From: JBLIRR01 sp049472395 | GTDB lineage: Bacteria; SZUA-182; DTGQ01; JBLIRR01 | Assembly: GCA_049472395.1 (NCBI GenBank) | Contig: JBLIRR010000008.1 | Coordinates: 62,001-126,000 of the forward strand | Direction of reading: 5' to 3' | DNA: 64,000 nt | Shown: piece after piece, positions 25,995-34,213 of the stretch | Position numbering within the stretch: position 1 is the stretch's first letter | Layout of the letters: each line of letters starts with the position of its first letter | Translations under genes and position numbers: made by a program | Notes under the pieces: model-generated | What the model was told of the DNA's origin: nothing | Databases searched by the model: none | The model's input: the letters and a program-made list of their open reading frames with translations, nothing else

Positions 25995-28256
25995 TCAAAT
26001 CCATCGTTTGATCCATGATCTGATCTTGCCCGATGCTTTTACCATTACCAGGGGTGTTGTACATTTTTTCGCTATTGTCTCCGGGATTGTTTCTCTAATC
26101 ATTTGATAAATCATAGGTTCACGTGTACAGCCCAGCACCACGAGGTCATAATGAGTTGACTCTTTGAGAATAGCTTCAACGGGGCTATGAGCGCTGTCTT
26201 TCTTTATATGTATTCGTTCTGAGGGCAAGCATATTCTTTTTCTGTGTTTTTCAATATATGCATTGATATCAAATGTTCTCCCATCTCCTTCTACAGTATA
26301 CGCAATAATTTCTCCCCCATCTTTATCTGCGAGGATACTAGCTACTTCGAGTGCAAAAGGTCCATTAGGGCCCCCAACGATCGGAACAAGGACTCGTTTG
26401 AAATTAGGTTTTGAGCAGCCTTTTACAATGACAACATTACAGGGTGCCCTTTCGATAACGGGATCTATTGTACTGCCCATTTTAAATTCATATGCCTTAG
26501 GCTTGCCATGCCATCCCATTATAAGCATATTAATTTTCTTGATCTTTATTGCATGCACGATTCCCCTCGCTATGTTGCGACAATAACGTATTGTAGTGCT
26601 GATGGGGAAGTAAAAGAGAAGGTACAGCATAGCTTCTACAATTGCTTCCTTCCCTTCGAGCATATATTTGTCCGCGTCTGTTAAAGGGACCTGTTCCGGG
26701 ACCTCGACCATGTGCAAAATCTCAACACGTGCTTTTTTTGCTTCGCACAATCTATACGTCGTCCTAACTATTTCTAATGAGTTTTTAGGATTGGCCACTG
26801 TTACCATTATCCTATACTCATCTCCTTGTGGGGCCTTTTCTTCCTCTAAGACTTGTATCTCATCGGCAGTTGAAATAGCATGGGATTTAGCGTAAGAATG
26901 ATATATCACAATGCCCGCTCCTATCCACGCGGGAGCAACGATCCATGCTATAAGGCTCATATGTATTAACCAGGCTGTGAGTATACCCTGGCAGACTATA
27001 GCCACTATTGGAAGGGTGGGGAAAAATGGCATGAGAAAACCATATTCCAGTTCATCACCCATATTTGCCCGTATTTTGATAACACAGAAATTTACCAGAA
27101 AGAAAAGACAGAGAAACATTATGCTTGCGCTTGAGGCCACATCCATAGTAGGAAGCACTGTGGCAACAAGGATGAGTATAACTCCTGAGGCAAAAAGAGC
27201 GATGTACGGAGTCTTGCGTTTTCGGGAAACTTTCGCAAAAAAGGTTGGGAGCATATTATCACGACCAAGAGCGTATGAGGCCCGTGTTGCTGAATATATT
27301 GTAGCATTTAAGGCTGAAACCGAGGCAAATATAACTGCTAACGTGAGCAGTAAATTTCCCGCCGGCATAAGTCGTGAAATTGCCTCTCCAAAGGCTCTTT
27401 CTTTAAATGCCCCGATCCATTCCCATGGGGCCCCTACCACTCCCTGTGCCCCTTCCTTTATGGACACAATAGTGGCAAACGCTACAGAAACATAAGTAAT
27501 CGTGACAATAAAAACAGAATATATCATTGCCTTTGGAAGATTGCGTTTTGGATCTATAGCTTCATCTCCGGTCTGGGCTATGACTTCATATCCTTCAAAG
27601 GCCACAAAAGTAAATCCCATGGTGATTAACAGCTTGGACCACCCATAGGGGAGAAAGGGATTAAAGTTCTGGAAACGAACAGGATCCTTTATGGCAACAA
27701 AAATACCCACTGCCCCGATTAACAGAAGAAAGCTCGTCTGCCCAAGAGTCAATACTGCTCCGATCCTTCCAGTCTCAGACGCCCCCCTATAATTTATATA
27801 GAGAAAGAAAACCGCAACAAGTATCGTCACTATCTTCTCAAGCACTGGTGTGGAAAGGCCTGTCCATGCAAATAAGCCGAGTATTTCTAAATAACGGACA
27901 GTGTAAATGGAGAATGTCACAGCATAGAGGCTTCCGGCGACTGTTGACGCAAACCATTCCATCCATCCGGCAATAAAGCTCGTCCCACGACCAAATCCGA
28001 TACGTGCATAATTATATGCCCCGCCAGCCCTCGGGATAGCGGAACTTAGTTCAGCATAGGACAGAGCGGTGAACATTGCTATAATACCATTTAATGAAAA
28101 GGTAAGTGTTGCCCCTCCCGGACCAGAAACAAAGATCGCATTCCCAATGCCGATGAATACACCTGCTCCGATCATCATACCTAATCCGAGCATAGTGATA
28201 TGAAAAAGGGATAATTCGCGAGAAAGCTCTGAAGAAACCTGGGGTTTCTCAATCAC
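25995..28256 (-). CDS. APC-superfamily permease with tandem UspA domains
   Basis: A 753-residue amino-acid/polyamine/organocation-type permease fused to cytoplasmic universal stress domains. Residues about 10-450 contain about twelve membrane helices with the APC features GLGMMIGAGVFIGIG and FVAFEGYEVIAQTGDE. Residues about 470-610 form a first UspA domain with a nucleotide-binding-like loop (GWHGKPKAYEFKMGS). Residues about 625-740 form a second, more diverged one (VLVPIVGGPNG, DLVVLGCTREP) lacking the full loop. The substrate is unknown. The Usp part may gate transport by ATP/AMP. Translation begins at GTG 28256 with AAAGGA eight bases upstream. The start overlaps a 51-codon membrane ORF, suggesting coupling. 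Confidence 0.9.
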   Translation of the reverse strand: MIEKPQVSSELSRELSLFHITMLGLGMMIGAGVFIGIGNAIFVSGPGGATLTFSLNGIIAMFTALSYAELSSAIPRAGGAYNYARIGFGRGTSFIAGWMEWFASTVAGSLYAVTFSIYTVRYLEILGLFAWTGLSTPVLEKIVTILVAVFFLYINYRGASETGRIGAVLTLGQTSFLLLIGAVGIFVAIKDPVRFQNFNPFLPYGWSKLLITMGFTFVAFEGYEVIAQTGDEAIDPKRNLPKAMIYSVFIVTITYVSVAFATIVSIKEGAQGVVGAPWEWIGAFKERAFGEAISRLMPAGNLLLTLAVIFASVSALNATIYSATRASYALGRDNMLPTFFAKVSRKRKTPYIALFASGVILILVATVLPTMDVASSASIMFLCLFFLVNFCVIKIRANMGDELEYGFLMPFFPTLPIVAIVCQGILTAWLIHMSLIAWIVAPAWIGAGIVIYHSYAKSHAISTADEIQVLEEEKAPQGDEYRIMVTVANPKNSLEIVRTTYRLCEAKKARVEILHMVEVPEQVPLTDADKYMLEGKEAIVEAMLYLLFYFPISTTIRYCRNIARGIVHAIKIKKINMLIMGWHGKPKAYEFKMGSTIDPVIERAPCNVVIVKGCSKPNFKRVLVPIVGGPNGPFALEVASILADKDGGEIIAYTVEGDGRTFDINAYIEKHRKRICLPSERIHIKKDSAHSPVEAILKESTHYDLVVLGCTREPMIYQMIRETIPETIAKKCTTPLVMVKASGKIRSWIKRWI

Positions 28257-28404
28257 CGTGAATATCCTTTAAAATTTTCCGAACCCCACGAAGATTTTTA
28301 TCAGCTATCCGGTCAATTACTCTTCGGCTCCAAAACGTAAGGTAGGTGATAAAGGCGAGCCCCACCCCTATAATGATAGTTCCCACTATAGCATCTTTAT
28401 CCAT
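28249..28404 (-). CDS. Small single-pass membrane protein (51 residues) overlapping the APC permease gene
   Basis: A short ORF not resembling any family I know. ATG at 28404 has GGGG about seven bases upstream. The predicted peptide begins MDKDAIVGTIIIGVGLAFI, giving one hydrophobic helix at residues 5-23, then a basic amphipathic stretch with RRVIDRIADK and a HGD end. The stop TGA overlaps the GTG of the permease by eight bases in another frame, the usual sign of translational coupling. It may be a small accessory or regulatory subunit of the permease. That is inferred from the overlap alone. Confidence 0.6.
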   Translation of the reverse strand: MDKDAIVGTIIIGVGLAFITYLTFWSRRVIDRIADKNLRGVRKILKDIHGD

Positions 28405-28558
28405 AACATTACCCCTTTTATTAACCACAGATTGAGCTATCTTACAAAAATAGAATTAAATTTGCAACTTGTACAAGGCAATTATAGTGAGAATTGCTAT
28501 GGTATATTTGAAAGATTCGAGAAATAAAAGGACTGATTGAAGATAAATTGTCACAGGA

Positions 28559-29452
28559 TTAGAAGGCCGCGATGAAAAAACCAATGGCAAACAGTGCTTG
28601 GGTAACTAATACAACAATTATATTGGCACCTTGAGCCTGTATGAATTTTTCAAAGTTATCATAATCAAAAAAAGCGCCCTTAATAGCCTTTATACTCACC
28701 GGAAGTGTTAAGAGTGCCAATAATACCCACATTGGGAAAATCTTAAGGATGACACCGCCACTTATCCATATATATACTGATAGAGAAGTTATGCAATAAA
28801 ATATACCCGCTTTCTTTTTCCCAAGCATGATCACAAGGTGCCGCCGTCCACCGGATTTATCTGCCTCTGTGTCCGGAAATTCATTCAAAAAAAGGAGATT
28901 GAAGGTGAGAAAAAATGAGGGGACCCCTGCAGCAAATGCTATGGCTGCCAGTCGCCCTGTTATAACAAGGAATACACCTATTACTGGCAGAAGGCCGAGA
29001 CCCAAGCCAGCAAAGATTTCGCCGAGCATAAACTTACTTAAAAAAGTATTATAAAAATAGACGGAGAAGATTCCCAAAAGAAGGATCGGCACCAGTTGCC
29101 AGCCTATTTTAGAAGTAAGATAAAGACCAATAAGGCACCCGATCCCGAGGCTGGTGAGCCCCATATATTTTACTGTTTCAGGAGAAATTTTACCGAGGGG
29201 TAAAAATCCACTTCCTCCGGAGAATGGGGTCCTTTTTGTGTTCAAATCTATTCCCGATTTAAAATCATGATAATCGTTTAATACATTCACACTAATATGA
29301 AAGGCCAATAAACCAAATAATGAGAGAACCATATGAGGTATATGGGAGACTCCCTGGTAATAAGCGACATTGCTGCCAATTAACACAAGAATTAATGATA
29401 ACAATAAAAAGTGTGGTCTTGTTTCTAAGAAGGCTGTCTTGATCTTTGACAT
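28559..29452 (-). CDS. UbiA-family prenyltransferase (MenA-like)
   Basis: A 297-residue polytopic membrane enzyme that joins a polyprenyl chain to an aromatic acceptor. The first aspartate-rich motif NDYHDFKSGID near residue 59 and the following KRTPFSGGSGFLP fit the MenA/1,4-dihydroxy-2-naphthoate group. The second Asp-rich motif is EFPDTEADKSGG near 190. Menaquinone synthesis is likely, but other UbiA reactions are possible because no other men genes are nearby. Start ATG 29452 follows GGAGGG at six bases. An in-frame ATG at 29542 would add 30 residues that are encoded by a palindromic repeat, so I reject it. Homologous hairpin elements flank the region upstream. Confidence 0.88.
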   Translation of the reverse strand: MSKIKTAFLETRPHFLLLSLILVLIGSNVAYYQGVSHIPHMVLSLFGLLAFHISVNVLNDYHDFKSGIDLNTKRTPFSGGSGFLPLGKISPETVKYMGLTSLGIGCLIGLYLTSKIGWQLVPILLLGIFSVYFYNTFLSKFMLGEIFAGLGLGLLPVIGVFLVITGRLAAIAFAAGVPSFFLTFNLLFLNEFPDTEADKSGGRRHLVIMLGKKKAGIFYCITSLSVYIWISGGVILKIFPMWVLLALLTLPVSIKAIKGAFFDYDNFEKFIQAQGANIIVVLVTQALFAIGFFIAAF

Positions 29453-29471
29453 TGTTATCCCTCCGTTTCGC

Positions 29472-29533
29472 CTGCAATTCTCATGTTGGCTGTATTTTTC
29501 CTTATAGGGTGTGTACCCGCGATGAGAATGCAG
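29472..29533. repeat. Hairpin repeat, copy A
   Basis: CTGCAATTCTCAT at 29472-29484 pairs with ATGAGAATGCAG at 29522-29533 (one bulged base), with a 37-base interior. Its 17-base segment at 29474-29490 is the exact inverse of 30025-30041 in copy B. The two elements therefore look like members of one REP-like family in opposite orientation. Copy A lies directly upstream of the UbiA gene. Confidence 0.65.
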
Positions 29534-29609
29534 CCGTTTCATTCAGTATTCTTTATTTGTGTAATATATAATATATGAATAAAATTTTTAAGTCAAAGTA
29601 CCAGCAATT

Positions 29610-29964
29610 CAGGGCAATCGCATGAAAAAATATATCCGATGCAATCAACTTTGCCCAGCAAGGGTATAAAGTAAGCTTTTTTTAAATTCACCACAGAGAG
29701 CACAGAGGAAACGGAGATTCATACTCACTTTGTGATCTTTGTGTCCTTTGTTATAAAATAATAATCCCCTTGAGTGCCTTTCCAGGAATATTTGTTGAAA
29801 GGATTAACAGGATTGACAAGATAAATTTTAAATCCTGTGTATCCTGTTAATCCTATCAAATATTTTTTTAAAGTCCCTTCTGGATAAAAATAACTTAGAG
29901 TAGATACACTTTGAACTCTGAATCTGTGAACGAATACTCAAAATTTTTCATGCGATTGCCCTGG
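29610..29964. mobile_element. MITE-like element with 20-bp terminal inverted repeats and 9-bp target duplication
   Basis: CAGGGCAATCGCATGAAAAA at 29610-29629 recurs inverted at 29944-29963. Flanking these are identical copies of CCAGCAATT at 29601-29609 and 29965-29973, after one extra G on the right. Length is about 355 bases and there is no ORF or transposase. Inside are a 14-base inverted repeat (AGGATTAACAGGAT at 29800-29813, complement at 29841-29854) and a CACAGAG-rich patch near 29695. The structure is that of a non-autonomous DNA transposon. Together with the two hairpins it fills the 600-base gap between the UbiA gene and ybgC. Confidence 0.75.
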
Positions 29965-29965
29965 C

Positions 29966-30043
29966 CAGCAATTTTCATTATGGCTAATTGTTTTGTAGGC
30001 TAAGGATTCCTTATTTGGGAGTGCGCCAACATGAGAATTGCTG
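29966..30043. repeat. Hairpin repeat, copy B
   Basis: CAGCAATTTTCAT at 29966-29978 pairs with ATGAGAATTGCTG at 30031-30043, twelve of thirteen positions. It is homologous to copy A at the segment 30025-30041. The MITE target duplication (29965-29973) is part of its left arm, so the transposon landed at the foot of this hairpin. It lies just past the ybgC stop and might also slow transcription there. Confidence 0.65.
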
Positions 30044-30050
30044 ACGATAA

Positions 30051-30479
30051 TTATACAATCAAGGAATTGAGAGCATCGAGGACATGCCGAGGAGGGCGGA
30101 TACACTTAAAATTTCGATTAATAAAAGCATGTTTGGTGTGCCCTGTAACAATAAGGATGTTATCAGAGTTCCTTTGGATTGTATACCCAAAGGTAATACT
30201 GCATCGCTTCAATCGTTGAATCCAGGTAATAATAGTCAATATTTCATCATACTGTGCAGGATGATGATATGTGCATTGAAGCTCTGCAACTGGGCATAAT
30301 ATGCCTGATTTTTCTAAATCAGCATATGTTAAACCGGCTGCACGAAACAGTTCAGTCCTTCCGAATTCAAACCATCGAAGGTAAGAGGCATAATATACGA
30401 CACCCCCACGGTCTGTATCTGCATATAACACTCTTACATTCCCTAAGATAAACTTATCAGATTTTGACTCTTCGTGCAT
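30051..30479 (-). CDS. YbgC/FadM-type acyl-CoA thioesterase
   Basis: A 142-residue hot-dog-fold thioesterase of the 4HBT/YbgC group, which hydrolyses acyl-CoA or acyl-ACP. The active-site segment VLYADTDRGGVVYYASYLRWFEFGRTEL near residues 17-44 contains the catalytic Asp and the usual GVVYYxxYLR pattern. The central helix and strands also fit. I chose ATG 30479; the in-frame TTG two codons earlier is less likely. The start lies inside the end of the upstream coiled-coil gene, a 23-base overlap, so both are co-translated. In many Gram-negatives ybgC lies near tol-pal genes, which are absent here. Confidence 0.88.
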   Translation of the reverse strand: MHEESKSDKFILGNVRVLYADTDRGGVVYYASYLRWFEFGRTELFRAAGLTYADLEKSGILCPVAELQCTYHHPAQYDEILTIITWIQRLKRCSITFGYTIQRNSDNILIVTGHTKHAFINRNFKCIRPPRHVLDALNSLIV

Positions 30480-30741
30480 TCTCAAGCTCAGTAAGTTTTT
30501 GTTCCAGATTTTTTATCATTTCGCTTATTTTTTCCTTATGGCTATGTTCATAATCATATTTTAACTCTATAAGCTTTTTATTGAAGTCTTCTATTTCTTT
30601 TTTCATCTCTTCCTTTTGGACAAGAAATTTGAGTTGTGCCAAATAATATTCCCCTTCTCTCATTCGTTCTTTATAATCATTCTCTATTTCTCTGAGACGC
30701 CTTATGGAAGACTTGATTTCATCTTTGAGTGTCTCATCCAT
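30457..30741 (-). CDS. Small coiled-coil protein
   Basis: A 94-residue, strongly charged protein (Lys, Glu, Asp, Arg) with heptad patterns over almost its whole length, for example RRLREIENDYKERMREGEYY and EEMKKEIEDFNKKLIEL. There is no signal peptide or membrane helix, and no Cys. It is probably a cytoplasmic coiled-coil dimer. AGGGAAAG precedes the start. It is translationally linked to ybgC by overlap. I do not recognise the family. A structural or adaptor role is possible but not shown. Confidence 0.6.
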   Translation of the reverse strand: MDETLKDEIKSSIRRLREIENDYKERMREGEYYLAQLKFLVQKEEMKKEIEDFNKKLIELKYDYEHSHKEKISEMIKNLEQKLTELENARRVKI

Positions 30742-30837
30742 ATATAATCTTTCCCTACATTTCGGATTTTAAATAGGATTTTACTTTCGTGAGTATATTA
30801 CTATGATGAGTAAATTGAATCAACAGGTACCGGATAT

Positions 30838-31233
30838 TTAATTATCATAGGTGCTTTTTAAAGCATCAGCAACCATTCTTTTGAGAACTAATATATTAAA
30901 TGGCTTCACAAGATAACCGTAAGCGCCCTTAATCTTCGCATCGAGGTATGATTCTGCTTCTCCATAACCCGTCATAATTATGGTTTTTATATCAGGATAG
31001 TTATTCTTTACATGTTGTAATAATTTTAGACCATCTTTACTGGTAGACATTCTAATATCGGTAATGATGACATGTGGTTCTTTGATTTCAATTTCTTTCA
31101 GAGCGCTTGTTGATCCATCTACAGCCTTGACGTTATATCCTTCTTCCGAGAGTATATCAAAAAGACTGTTTCTAATATTGTCTTCATCATCCACTACCAG
31201 TATATCGCGCTTTTCTTTTACGGTTGTTGTCAT
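30838..31233 (-). CDS. Stand-alone response-regulator receiver protein
   Basis: A 131-residue receiver without output domain. Features are ILVVDDEDNIRNSLFDIL, the phosphoacceptor region VIITDIRMSTSKDGLKLL near residue 58, the switch IIMTGYGEAESY and GYLVKPFNILVL with the conserved Lys near 111. The loop after the Asp has a three-residue insertion (STS) compared with the usual MPxMDG. No kinase or output gene is adjacent. The coiled-coil protein starts 97 bases downstream on the same strand and may be co-transcribed. A phosphorelay or protein-interaction role is likely. Confidence 0.88.
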   Translation of the reverse strand: MTTTVKEKRDILVVDDEDNIRNSLFDILSEEGYNVKAVDGSTSALKEIEIKEPHVIITDIRMSTSKDGLKLLQHVKNNYPDIKTIIMTGYGEAESYLDAKIKGAYGYLVKPFNILVLKRMVADALKSTYDN

Positions 31234-31388
31234 TATATTTTCTTTTCTCCTTAAATTTCACCTTTCAAAAGAGGGGATATATATAGACTTTCTTTATTAA
31301 TCGGAATCTAGTTTCAATGTCTTCGAGAGTATATTCTTTTTATAAGTTTTTTCTTGCAATATTATTTAAATTGCTCTATTTTATCTCT

Positions 31389-32057
31389 ATGGGCGAGTAT
31401 AGAAATGAATTGTCAGGTATAATTGGGCAGGTTCGAAATCATCTTAAAGCAGTTTTGTGCGATGGCACAGATCATATTCCATGTCCTCAGGATATATTTT
31501 CTTCAATGCCCCAATCTTTAGAGCACCTTGAAAATAGATTGAGAGGATGCAAGAGGTGCACGCTTTCACAATCAAGGAGCGCCATTTTATTTGGAGAGGG
31601 AAATAGTGATGCCTACCTGATGTGTGTAGGAGATATGCCAGAAGAAGAGGAAGGAGAAGCCAATAAACTTTTAACGAAGATTTTTGAGGCTATACATCTG
31701 AAAAGGAGTAATGTATATATATGTAATATCATTAAATGTCGTATCCCTAGTTATAGGCAGCCTAAAGAAGATGAAATTACTGCCTGTAAAGGTTTTCTCC
31801 TAAAACAGATCGCCCTTATTCGTCCCCAAATTATATGCGCCCTAGGATCTATTGCCGGCCAGGTTTTACTCAAAACAGGGCTGCCTTTAAGTGAGTTGAG
31901 AGGGAAATTTCATCAACTAGAATCTTTTGATAATATGTATGTAATGGTGACATATCATCCCCGCGATCTCATTGAGCATCCGGAGAAAAAGATACATGCA
32001 TGGGAAGATATGAAGATGTTGAGAGCACACTTAAAACTACTATCCCACAAGACATGA
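31389..32057 (+). CDS. Divergent family-4 uracil-DNA glycosylase (iron-sulfur type)
   Basis: Family-4 UDGs remove uracil from DNA. This 222-residue protein keeps the four cluster cysteines with typical spacing: CKRC, then NIIKC and, after exactly fifteen residues, ACKGF. It also has VYICNIIKCRIPSYRQP and a C-terminal YHPRDLIEHP resembling the HPS motif. However motif 1, usually GEAPGxxE, is replaced by GDMPEEEEGEAN, so the catalytic pocket is altered. It may therefore have different activity. The ATG at 31389 matches the usual helical N-terminus (YRNELSGIIGQVRNHLKAVL). An ATG at 31317 would add a hydrophobic stretch. Neither has a good ribosome-binding site. The priA start overlaps the stop as ATGA. 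Confidence 0.8.
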   Translation: MGEYRNELSGIIGQVRNHLKAVLCDGTDHIPCPQDIFSSMPQSLEHLENRLRGCKRCTLSQSRSAILFGEGNSDAYLMCVGDMPEEEEGEANKLLTKIFEAIHLKRSNVYICNIIKCRIPSYRQPKEDEITACKGFLLKQIALIRPQIICALGSIAGQVLLKTGLPLSELRGKFHQLESFDNMYVMVTYHPRDLIEHPEKKIHAWEDMKMLRAHLKLLSHKT

Positions 32058-34120
32058 GTATCGACCAGGTAGCTCTCGTAGCTCTTGATATACCTTATAA
32101 GCATAGCTTTTATTATAGCATTCCACATAAATTCTATAATAAGCTCAAAAAAGGTCATCTCGTGAGGGTCCCCCTCCGTACGAGGGAAAAAATTGGGATA
32201 GTCCTGGAGGTATCGGAATTAGAGAAAGACACTGAGCAGGGAATTAATCTAAAAGAGGTGATCTCCCTGCCCTATGAGGAACCGATAATTAGTCCCTTAT
32301 TAATGGAATTTGCCAAATGGATAAGCAATTATTACCTTTGTTCACTTGGCATGATCCTCAAGGCTTTTATACCTGAGGGTATGATCCCGAAAAAAAATAG
32401 CACAGCAACTAAAAGTATACTCTCTTTTGAGGATGAACGTGTTTCATGCATGAGGGAAAAGCCGTCTATACGATCATATACATATGAGGCAATAACGCTC
32501 TCTTCCGAGCAACACCATGCGCTTGAGCAAATTAATAAAACTATTGATAATCAATGTTTCGTAACCTTTCTTCTCCATGGAATCACTGGAAGCGGGAAGA
32601 CCGAGATTTATCTTCGGGCTATTCAACACGCAGTTGACAGCGGCAGACAGGCTATTCTTCTTGCTCCGGAAATAGCTATCACCCATCAATTGATTCAGAG
32701 ATTTACCTGTTTTTTTGACGATTGTATAGCAGTAATACACAGTCGATTAAATAGGGGAGAAAGAAGGCGGGCTTGGCTTCGCATCAGAAAGGGGCAGGCA
32801 AAGGTAGTAATTGGGGCACGTTCGGCTCTTTTCGCACCAGTGCCGGACCTGGGTCTTATTATTGTGGATGAGGAACATGATAGTTCGTATAAGCAGGATA
32901 TGTCTCCACGGTATAATGGGAGGGATATAGCGATTGTGCGCGCAAAATTGAGCAGTTGTCCTGCGGTTCTCGGGTCAGCGACACCATCCTTAGAAAGCTA
33001 TTATAATGTCCTTCAAGGTAAATACACATTGCTCTCTTTAACAACGAGACCAACTCCATATGCACTCCCACCAGTGACAATTCTGGACCTTAAGAATAAA
33101 AAGAATGAAGTAACCAAAGAAGAATCAGTTATTTCTCCTCCATTAAAAAATGCTATAGAAGAAGTCCTGAAAAGAAAGAAACAGGTGTTAATTTTTCAGA
33201 ATAGAAGAGGATACTCGCCGTATCTGCTCTGTCCCAAATGCGGATATGTTCCTAAATGTGCTCATTGCAATGTTTCTCTTACCTATCATCGAAGTGATAA
33301 CAGACTGAAATGTCATTATTGTGAGTTTCAAAAGCCACTCCCGAAAGAATGCCGGTTTTGTAAGGGAGTATCATATCAATATTGGGGGCATGGCACCCAG
33401 AAAATAGAGGAACATCTCATAAAGTTATTTCCAGAGGCCCGTATAGCTCGCATGGACCGGGATAGCATGAGCAGAAAAGGGATGCATGCCCAGATTCTTG
33501 ATCAGGTTAAAAATCAGGAAATCGATATTCTCATAGGCACTCAGATTATTACCAAGGGATTGCATTTGCCGGATATTATTCTGGTGGGAGTAGTGGGTTC
33601 AGATAATATCTTGAATTTACCTGATTTTAGAGCTGCAGAAAAAACATTCCAGATGATTATGCAAGTATCGGGAAGATGCGGAAGAGGGGATCAACCCGGT
33701 CACGTGCTTCTCCAAACCTTCACTCCTCAGCATTACAGTATAAAATATGCTGCACAACATAATTATATTGACTTTTATAAAAGAGAGATTCAATTTAGGA
33801 AACATCTATTATATCCACCATTTAGTAGGATATTGAATATAATAGTTAAAGGAAAAGAAAGAAAACTCATTGCTCATGCAGCAACAGATATTAAAAGAGT
33901 ACTGATAACGCATAGGAGCCAGAACTTACGAATACTTGGCCCCTCACAAGCCCCTTTGAGCAAATTGCGCAATCTATATCGATATCAATTTATCATAAAG
34001 GCAAAAGATCATACCGTCCTGAAAAGTATAGGAGAAGAAGTCACCAGTTATATAGCAGGTCATAGAGAATATAAAAGAATACAAGTTGATCTTGATGTAG
34101 ATCCCGTAAACTTACTGTAG
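32054..34120 (+). CDS. priA: Primosomal protein N' (PriA helicase)
   Basis: PriA reloads the replication machinery at stalled forks. The 688 residues have an N-terminal DNA-binding part (VALDIPYKHSFYYSIP), a superfamily 2 helicase core with Walker A GITGSGKTE near residue 175, DEEH near 271 and GSATPSLES, and a zinc-binding insert with eight cysteines between about 393 and 437 (CPKCGYVPKCAHC, CHYCEF, CRFCKG). Late motifs IGTQIITKGLHLPDI and QVSGRCGRG are present. The ATG at 32054 overlaps the UDG stop (ATGA). An in-frame ATG at 32000 would give an N-terminal extension inside the UDG gene. Linkage to the UDG gene fits DNA repair. Confidence 0.96.
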   Translation: MSIDQVALVALDIPYKHSFYYSIPHKFYNKLKKGHLVRVPLRTREKIGIVLEVSELEKDTEQGINLKEVISLPYEEPIISPLLMEFAKWISNYYLCSLGMILKAFIPEGMIPKKNSTATKSILSFEDERVSCMREKPSIRSYTYEAITLSSEQHHALEQINKTIDNQCFVTFLLHGITGSGKTEIYLRAIQHAVDSGRQAILLAPEIAITHQLIQRFTCFFDDCIAVIHSRLNRGERRRAWLRIRKGQAKVVIGARSALFAPVPDLGLIIVDEEHDSSYKQDMSPRYNGRDIAIVRAKLSSCPAVLGSATPSLESYYNVLQGKYTLLSLTTRPTPYALPPVTILDLKNKKNEVTKEESVISPPLKNAIEEVLKRKKQVLIFQNRRGYSPYLLCPKCGYVPKCAHCNVSLTYHRSDNRLKCHYCEFQKPLPKECRFCKGVSYQYWGHGTQKIEEHLIKLFPEARIARMDRDSMSRKGMHAQILDQVKNQEIDILIGTQIITKGLHLPDIILVGVVGSDNILNLPDFRAAEKTFQMIMQVSGRCGRGDQPGHVLLQTFTPQHYSIKYAAQHNYIDFYKREIQFRKHLLYPPFSRILNIIVKGKERKLIAHAATDIKRVLITHRSQNLRILGPSQAPLSKLRNLYRYQFIIKAKDHTVLKSIGEEVTSYIAGHREYKRIQVDLDVDPVNLL

Positions 34121-34131
34121 GTTTTATGGAA

Positions 34132-34160
34132 TTGAAAAGGGATAGGGAATATGAGATAAT
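34132..34160 (+). promoter_or_regulatory. Sigma-70-type promoter upstream of the dehydrogenase gene
   Basis: TTGAAA at 34132-34137 and GATAAT at 34155-34160 are 17 bases apart, each one base from consensus. They begin just after the priA stop and 54 bases before the next start codon, so transcription of the following genes can start here. Confidence 0.6.
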
Positions 34161-34213
34161 GTGGGTGTTTTGAAGGTTATACACCACACATAAAGGAGAA
34201 TGAAGGGGATTTT

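Noticed and set aside
26911..27495. 194-residue ORF on the plus strand within the APC permease
   Set aside because: Antisense shadow of the permease; composition and lack of ribosome-binding site argue against a real gene.
29453..29542. 30-residue N-terminal extension of the UbiA-family protein
   Set aside because: It is encoded by a hairpin repeat and lacks a ribosome-binding site; GGAGGG lies just before ATG 29452.
31430..31445. GGTTCGAAATC resembling a tRNA T-arm
   Set aside because: No matching acceptor or anticodon stem, and it lies inside the UDG coding region. No tRNA gene was found in the window.
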